From positions 4,526,001 through 4,590,000 of the forward strand of contig NZ_CP009553.3 of the NCBI RefSeq assembly GCF_000767615.3: a DNA stretch of 64,000 bases, in the 5' to 3' direction. The position numbers and the translations under genes were made by a program. Numbering within the stretch: position 1 is the first letter of the stretch; each line of letters begins with the position of its first letter. This document shows, in pieces, positions 59,261 through 64,000 of this stretch. Under the pieces are notes generated by a model, which searched no databases, was not told where the DNA came from, and saw only the letters and a program-made list of their open reading frames with translations. The DNA comes from Pandoraea pnomenusa. Lineage in GTDB: Bacteria > Pseudomonadota > Gammaproteobacteria > Burkholderiales > Burkholderiaceae.

Positions 59261-60190
59261 ATGCCCATCACGCTCGAGAACAAACTTGTCGTCGCGATAT
59301 CCTCGCGCGCGCTGTTCGACTTCGAAGAAGAGAACCGCGTGTACGAGGCGGGCGTGGCAAGCGGCGACGACCAGTCCTACATGCGCTACCAGCTCGACCG
59401 CCTCGACGTGCCCGCGCGCATCGGCGTGGCGTTTCCGCTCGTGCAGAAGCTCCTCGCTTTCAATCAGGACGGGACCGACAGGCATCGCGTGGAAGTCGTG
59501 GTGCTCTCGCGCAACGATCCCGTGAGCGGCATGCGTGTGTTTCGTTCCGCGCGGCAGGTCGACCTCAAGATCGAGCGCGGTGTGTTCACGCGCGGGCGCG
59601 AACCGTTCGGCTACCTCAACGCCCTGGGCGCGCACCTGTTCCTCTCGGCCAACGAGCGAGACGTGCGCAGTGCCCTCACGGCCGGCTTCCCGGCGGCGCG
59701 CGTCTACCCCGACTCCGCGAAAAAGGCGGAACTGCACCCCGACGAAATCCGCATCGCGTTCGATGGCGACGCGGTGCTCTTCTCCGACGAAGCCGAGCAG
59801 GTCTTCCAGCGCAACGGACTCGACGCCTTCCAGCGGCACGAGATCGAGCGCGCCGCCACGCCGTTGCCGCCGGGGCCGTTCAAGCCCCTGCTGCAGGCGC
59901 TGCACCGCCTGCAAACGCTCGCGGGACACGAAGTGCCGGTCAAGATCCGCACCGCGCTCGTGACCGCGCGCTCGGCGCCGGCGCATGAACGCGCGATTCG
60001 CACGCTCATGGACTGGAAAATCGACATCGACGAGGCGATGTTCCTGGGCGGGCTGGACAAAGGCGCGTTCCTGCGCGAATTCGAGCCCGATTTCTTCTTC
60101 GACGATCAGACACGCCACTGCGAGTCGGCCGCGCGGGTCACCCCCACCGGTCACGTCATCAGTGGCATTGCAAATCATGACAACGCCTGA
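59261..60190 (+). CDS. 5'-nucleotidase (cytosolic NT5C1-like)
   Basis: The 309-residue protein belongs to the cytosolic 5'-nucleotidase I family (PF06189-type, HAD fold). Visible features are [50 protein letters not shown] with the HAD-like aspartates, and a C-terminal [12 protein letters not shown]. It would remove phosphate from nucleoside monophosphates. It follows ilvA by 51 bases, and its last 14 bases overlap queF, so the two are translationally coupled. Confidence 0.87.
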   Translation: MPITLENKLVVAISSRALFDFEEENRVYEAGVASGDDQSYMRYQLDRLDVPARIGVAFPLVQKLLAFNQDGTDRHRVEVVVLSRNDPVSGMRVFRSARQVDLKIERGVFTRGREPFGYLNALGAHLFLSANERDVRSALTAGFPAARVYPDSAKKAELHPDEIRIAFDGDAVLFSDEAEQVFQRNGLDAFQRHEIERAATPLPPGPFKPLLQALHRLQTLAGHEVPVKIRTALVTARSAPAHERAIRTLMDWKIDIDEAMFLGGLDKGAFLREFEPDFFFDDQTRHCESAARVTPTGHVISGIANHDNA

Positions 60191-61004
60191 CCAATCTCCG
60201 CTCGGCAAGGAAGTTGCCTATACCGAGCAGTACGACCCGTCCCTGCTCTTCCCCATCGCCCGTGCGCCGGCGCGCGCGGCGATCGGCGTGCCCGACACGT
60301 TGCCGTTCTTCGGCGCCGACATCTGGAACGGCTACGAACTCTCATGGCTCAATGAAAAGGGCAAGCCGCAGATCGCGCTGCTCACCGCGATGGTGCCCGC
60401 CGATTCGCCGAACATCATCGAATCGAAGTCGTTCAAGCTCTATCTCGGCTCGTTCGCCCAAACCCGGCTGGCCAACGCCGACGCGGCGCGCGCATTGATT
60501 CAGCAGGATCTGTCCGAAGCCGCGGGGGCGCCGGTGCAGGTGCGGCTCATCGAGCCGGGCGGCTTCGGCAAGCTCGAACTCGACGAACTCGACGGCCTGC
60601 TCGTCGATCGCCTCGATATCGAGACCGACGTGTACGCGCCCGACGCCACCCTGCTCAAGGCTGCATTCGACGAGCCACACGTCGACGAAACCCTCGTGTC
60701 GAACCTGCTCAAGTCCAACTGCCCCGTGACGGGACAACCTGACTGGGGCAGCCTGCAGATCCGCTACGTCGGCCCGCCGATCGATCAGGAAGGCCTGCTC
60801 AAGTACGTGATTTCCTACCGACGTCACACGGGCTTTCACGAGCAGTGCGTGGAGGGCATCTTCATGGACATCCTTCGGCAGTGCAAACCCAGCCAATTGG
60901 CGGTATACGCACGATATACGCGACGCGGCGGGCTCGACATCAACCCGTTCCGCACCAATTTCACGCTGCCAATGCCGGACAACGCGCGCACGGCTCGCCA
61001 GTAA
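60177..61004 (+). CDS. queF: NADPH-dependent 7-cyano-7-deazaguanine reductase
   Basis: QueF reduces preQ0 to preQ1 in queuosine synthesis. The 275-residue product is the long (E. coli-type) form. The nucleophile is Cys182 in [12 protein letters not shown], the NADPH motif is ESKSFKLYL at 82-90, and the preQ0-binding E is in HEQCVE. It starts inside the end of the 5'-nucleotidase gene, overlapping by 14 bases. No other queuosine genes are next to it. Confidence 0.97.
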   Translation: MTTPDQSPLGKEVAYTEQYDPSLLFPIARAPARAAIGVPDTLPFFGADIWNGYELSWLNEKGKPQIALLTAMVPADSPNIIESKSFKLYLGSFAQTRLANADAARALIQQDLSEAAGAPVQVRLIEPGGFGKLELDELDGLLVDRLDIETDVYAPDATLLKAAFDEPHVDETLVSNLLKSNCPVTGQPDWGSLQIRYVGPPIDQEGLLKYVISYRRHTGFHEQCVEGIFMDILRQCKPSQLAVYARYTRRGGLDINPFRTNFTLPMPDNARTARQ

Positions 61005-61031
61005 GGGATTGTCGCCCGAGCGGCACGCCAG

Positions 61032-61065
61032 ACGGCGGCGGGATCCGAACCGGTCCCGCCGCCGT
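61032..61065. terminator. Terminator between queF and the TPR gene
   Basis: A 12-bp GC-rich perfect stem (ACGGCGGCGGGA / TCCCGCCGCCGT, 10-base loop) lies between the convergent genes. T runs are poor on both sides, so it is a likely but not ideal terminator. Confidence 0.65.
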
Positions 61066-61092
61066 GCTCGTTTGAGGGCAGACGCCGAGGCG

Positions 61093-61611
61093 TCATGCCA
61101 TGGCCTGCGCCATCGCCATGACGCGCTGCGCGGCGCGGCGCACGGCGGCAAACCCTGGCTGTCCGGCGCAGCGACGCATCGTCTCGCGCATGGCGCTTAC
61201 GGCCGCTGCGTAATACGCAAGCTCGAACAGACATTCGCCCACCCGATACATCGGCCCGGGTGCCTCCCGATCGATCAGCGCCGCCGCCATGAAAAGCGGC
61301 AGCGCCGCCCGCGGCTCGCCAAGACGTTGTGCGCACAGGGCGAGCGCCACGGCATAGTCCGCCTGGTGCGGGCAAGCCGCGAGCAGCGGGGCGAAGCACT
61401 CGATCGCCTGCACGTAATCGCCGCGCTCGAACGCGCCGTAACCACGACGGTAGGCGGCGTCGCACCGCGCGGCGTCCCACGTCCCCGGGGACGGCAGGTC
61501 CATCGCAGCGCAGCGCGCCTGGGCGTCGCGCACCGCATCGCGGATCGCCGCGATGTCGCTCGCGACATGCCGCGACGGCGGCGTCGTGTCGGCTGGAATC
61601 TCAAACGAAGT
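61093..61611 (-). CDS. SycD/LcrH-like TPR protein
   Basis: The 172-residue protein has TPR helices that resemble type III secretion class II chaperones: RRGYGAFERGDYVQAIECF, the CAQRLGEPRAALPLF repeat and RVGECLFELAYYAAAVSAM. Such chaperones bind translocator proteins. No secretion genes are in the window. I prefer the GTG at 61611 because GGGGAGG lies 9 bases upstream; an ATG at 61641 gives 10 more residues. It overlaps the upstream membrane protein gene by about 11 bases. Confidence 0.7.
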   Translation of the reverse strand, partial: TSFEIPADTTPPSRHVASDIAAIRDAVRDAQARCAAMDLPSPGTWDAARCDAAYRRGYGAFERGDYVQAIECFAPLLAACPHQADYAVALALCAQRLGEPRAALPLFMAAALIDREAPGPMYRVGECLFELAYYAAAVSAMRETMRRCAGQPGFAAVRRAAQRVMAMAQAMA

Positions 61612-62017
61612 CACGGCCGTTGGCCTCCCCGGAGCGCGCATCGAAGCGCACGCTCGCGCTCATCGCCTGCATCTCCTGCCGGGCTTCGCGGCGCTTTCTC
61701 GCACACACGCAGATCTCGCTCAGGCCGAACGTGATCGACCACGTGGAAAGCAGCGCAACGCTCCCGCCAAACGCATAGCCCAGCCAGCGATGCTCGTCCG
61801 CGAAAACCGCTTCGTCGCCCCGCAACGAAGTCTGCATGCAAGCGTAGGCGCTGCACCCCACGCCCATCAGGCCCAGCACGACGAGCGAGAGACCCGACAG
61901 GCCCGAATGCCAACCGGCCTGGCTCAGGTGCGACATGCGCTGGTTGTACAAACGGATGTCGTCGGGGGACGGCGGGAAGTCGATGACGACGCGGGCGTCG
62001 TCGGCAACGTCGTCCAT
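61601..62017 (-). CDS. Small two-helix membrane protein of unknown function
   Basis: I do not recognise a family. From the ATG at 62017 the 138-residue product has a charged start (MDDVADDARVVIDFPPSPDDI), two hydrophobic helices (about 33-55 and 79-98) and a basic C-terminal half with two cysteines near SEICVCARKRRE. Upstream codons stay open to 62128, so the start is uncertain. Its stop overlaps the start of the SycD-like TPR gene, so the two are likely one transcript. It may be a membrane partner of that protein, but that is inference. Confidence 0.6.
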   Translation of the reverse strand: MDDVADDARVVIDFPPSPDDIRLYNQRMSHLSQAGWHSGLSGLSLVVLGLMGVGCSAYACMQTSLRGDEAVFADEHRWLGYAFGGSVALLSTWSITFGLSEICVCARKRREARQEMQAMSASVRFDARSGEANGRDFV

Positions 62018-62232
62018 CCGATGCAATGCCGGGGCGCTCCGGCTGGCGCCCTCCAGTCCATGAAACACGGTCCACCCCCTCTTTGATGAAGAGATTGCAG
62101 ACTGCGCGCGCCAACATCCCGTTGCCATCGAAGCTCAACCGCAACCTTTGCGAAACGGATACCAAGGTGCCCGTCAAGGCGAGTGCTCAGTACGACGACG
62201 ACACCCCGATGATCGCGTCCGTGGCGGCCACC

Positions 62233-62260
62233 ACAAAAAAAGCCGGCGAAATCGCCGGCT
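62233..62260 (-). terminator. Rho-independent terminator of ridA
   Basis: A 9-bp stem (AGCCGGCGA / TCGCCGGCT, 1-3 base loop) is followed on the minus strand by TTTTTTT. It ends the RidA-deacylase transcript. Confidence 0.92.
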
Positions 62261-62315
62261 TCCTCGAACCTGCGCGCGGCATCGCCACACCGGCGACACC
62301 GCGCGGATCGCACGC

Positions 62316-62708
62316 TCACGCCGCGGGCTTCTTGTACGCGACGCAATCCACCTCGACCTTGCAGTCGATGACCATGCTCGACACCACGCAGGCCCGCGCG
62401 GGCGGGTGTTCGCCGAAGTACTCCTTGAACACCTTGTTGAACGACGCGAAATCACGCGGATCGTCGAGCCATACACCGACGCGCATCACGTGCTCGGTGC
62501 CATAACCGGCCTCCGCGAGAATCGCCAGCATGTTGCGGATCGCCTGATGCGACTGGGCGACGATGCCGCCATCGATCACCTCGCCGTCCTGCATCGGGGT
62601 CTGCCCCGAGACGAACAGAAAGCCGTCGGCTTCGGTTGCGCGTGCGAACGGCATGCGCTGGCCACCTGTGCCCTGCCCGCCTTCCACGCCATATCGTTTG
62701 ATGCTCAT
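62316..62708 (-). CDS. RidA family protein
   Basis: The 130-residue protein has the RidA/YjgF fold. RidA proteins remove reactive enamine/imine intermediates formed by PLP enzymes. Visible features are FLFVSGQTP, GGIVAQSHQAIRNMLAIL, the VMRVGVWLDD region with the conserved Arg, and a C-terminal VEVDCVAYK. The start at 62708 follows AAGGAG at good spacing (an ATG one codon earlier is the alternative). It lies 53 bases after the deacylase gene on the same strand, and a strong terminator follows. The pairing suggests a role in D-amino acid breakdown. Confidence 0.9.
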   Translation of the reverse strand: MSIKRYGVEGGQGTGGQRMPFARATEADGFLFVSGQTPMQDGEVIDGGIVAQSHQAIRNMLAILAEAGYGTEHVMRVGVWLDDPRDFASFNKVFKEYFGEHPPARACVVSSMVIDCKVEVDCVAYKKPAA

Positions 62709-62761
62709 CATTGCTCCTTTCGACAATACGGCCGCCACACGCGTGTCGGCCGCAACATTGA

Positions 62762-64000
62762 TCAAAGTACCGGCTGCGGCGTGCCACGCCGCACAAAGCG
62801 TCCGGCTCGCGCATGCTGCGTGGGTGCACGGTCCTGCCACGACAGTACGCCATTGACCCACACGGCGGCGATACCGTGGGCCGGCTGCATGGGGTCGGTG
62901 AAGGTCGCGGCATCGGCCACGGTGTCCGGATCGAACAGGACCAGATCGGCCCAGTAGCCCTCGCGCACGAAGCCCCGCCCGGTCAGCCCGAAGCGCTCGG
63001 CCGACAATCCTGTCATTTTGTGGACGGCCTCGGCCAGCGGGAACAGTTGCTGCTCGCGGCTGTATCGGCCCAGCACGCGCGGGAATGCCCCCCACAGTCG
63101 CGGGTGCGGCAGCGGGTCATTGGGCAGACCGTCCGAGCCCACGACCGTCGCGGGGTGACGAAGAATGCGCCGCACGTCGTCCTCTTCCATGCAGTGGTAC
63201 ACCGCACCTGCCGGCTGAAGCCGTGTTGCGGCATCCATCAGACCCACACCCCACTGCGCAGCGATTTCCGCGAGCAGCTTGCCGCCCTGCTCCGGGTGCG
63301 GCTGCGACCATGTCACGAGAATGTCGAAGTCGTCGGTGACCTGCTTGAGATCGAGCGTCGACGAACTGGCCGTGTATGGATAGCAATCGCAGCCAACCGG
63401 CTGGAAGCGCCGTGCCTTGTCGAGCGCGTCGAGAATCTCGGTGCTGCGTCCCCAGTTGTCGACGCCGGCACACTTCAGGTGCGACACGACCACCGGTACG
63501 CGCGCGTGCCGTCCAATGCGGAATGCCTCGTCGAGCGCCTCCAGGATCTCGGCGAACTCGGTGCGCAGATGCGTCGCGTACAGCCCGCCCGCCTCGGCGA
63601 GCGGCTCGGCCAGCGCGAGCACCTCTTCCGTGGGGGCGGCGTTCGCATTCGCATAGGCGAGGCCCGTGGACAAGCCCAGCGCGCCGTTGGCCAGCGCTTC
63701 GCGCAACTGCGCGCGCATCCCCTCGATTTCCGCTTCCGTCGCGGGGCGGTCGAGGCGGTCCATATGATTGTTGCGCAGCGCCGTGTGACCGATGAGCGCG
63801 GCCACGTTGATCGCCGGCTGCGCCCGCTCCAGCGCTTCGACATAGGCCGCGAATGTCGGATAGCGGAAAGCGTCGGCCTCGCCGAGCAGGTTCATCGGAT
63901 CGGGCGGATCGCCCCCGAGCGTGACCGGCGCGGCGCTGATCCCGCAGTTGCCCACGACCACCGTCGTCACGCCTTGCGAGAGCTTCGGCGTCATGTCCGG
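62762..64000 (-). CDS. N-acyl-D-amino-acid deacylase (D-aminoacylase), 5' truncated
   Basis: The frame is open to the window edge, so the N-terminus lies outside. The visible ~413 residues are an amidohydrolase of the D-aminoacylase group: GVTTVVVGNCGIS, THLRTEF with a metal histidine, VPVVVSHLKCAG, GCDCYPYTASS, and VGSDGLPNDPLPHPRLWG near the C-terminal part. It would remove the acyl group from N-acyl-D-amino acids. The next gene on the strand is RidA, 53 bases away. A small adjacent racemase or dehydrogenase could lie beyond the window. Confidence 0.9.
   Translation of the reverse strand, partial: PDMTPKLSQGVTTVVVGNCGISAAPVTLGGDPPDPMNLLGEADAFRYPTFAAYVEALERAQPAINVAALIGHTALRNNHMDRLDRPATEAEIEGMRAQLREALANGALGLSTGLAYANANAAPTEEVLALAEPLAEAGGLYATHLRTEFAEILEALDEAFRIGRHARVPVVVSHLKCAGVDNWGRSTEILDALDKARRFQPVGCDCYPYTASSSTLDLKQVTDDFDILVTWSQPHPEQGGKLLAEIAAQWGVGLMDAATRLQPAGAVYHCMEEDDVRRILRHPATVVGSDGLPNDPLPHPRLWGAFPRVLGRYSREQQLFPLAEAVHKMTGLSAERFGLTGRGFVREGYWADLVLFDPDTVADAATFTDPMQPAHGIAAVWVNGVLSWQDRAPTQHARAGRFVRRGTPQPVL

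Overview
The window is a GC-rich, densely coded bacterial chromosome segment. Protein families and gene order (ruvC/ruvB, dtd-tyrS, M23 peptidase-anmK, erpA-argC-rpsI-rplM, fmdB-DUF502-aspS-nudB, ubiE-Tim44-ubiJ-ubiB) point to a betaproteobacterium of the Burkholderiales, with a Burkholderia/Pandoraea-like layout; the genus is inference. I see no rRNA, tRNA, insertion sequence, prophage or CRISPR array. It is mostly core chromosome with a few accessory patches.

Layout: 1-2.5 kb holds the end of ruvC, ruvB (ruvA is absent between them) and an MpaB-type oxygenase. 2.5-6 kb has a minus-strand group of phosphatase, PEBP protein, dtd and tyrS. 6-10.7 kb has an M23 peptidase, anmK, and a SET-domain gene overlapping a trans-sulfuration PLP enzyme. 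10.8-13.4 kb has erpA, argC, rpsI and rplM. Just beyond is a strong candidate small RNA with an anti-Shine-Dalgarno loop, then an OsmC protein and RNase P RNA. 15-18 kb has DUF3025, pyrC and a glutamine amidotransferase. 18-24 kb is a glutamate module: gltIJKL transporter, glutamate dehydrogenase and a LysR regulator. 24-26.5 kb has an Atm1-type exporter and an acyl-CoA thioesterase.

26.5-33.7 kb is a beta-oxidation cluster (TetR, acyl-CoA dehydrogenase, FadN-like enzyme, thiolase, enoyl-CoA hydratase). 33.8-38.7 kb has a cardiolipin synthase, nudB, aspS, DUF502 and an FmdB zinc ribbon. 38.9-40.3 kb is a sodium/solute symporter. 40.7-46.8 kb is a ubiquinone cluster with small accessory proteins. 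46.9-52.7 kb has a CPA1 antiporter and a 1331-residue FAD/Fe-S oxidoreductase. 53.3-57.6 kb has a two-subunit periplasmic molybdenum hydroxylase, a YqaA-type membrane protein and a MocA-like nucleotidyltransferase. 57.7-61 kb has ilvA, a 5'-nucleotidase and queF. 61-62 kb has an orphan SycD/LcrH-like TPR protein with a small membrane protein. The window ends with RidA and a truncated N-acyl-D-amino-acid deacylase.

Most notable: the ~100-nt small RNA at about 13.55-13.65 kb, with its own promoter, three hairpins and a terminator; the translationally coupled SET/PLP pair at 9-10.7 kb; the LysR box at about -63 of gdhA; the sigma-54-like gltI promoter with paired palindromes; and the missing ruvA.
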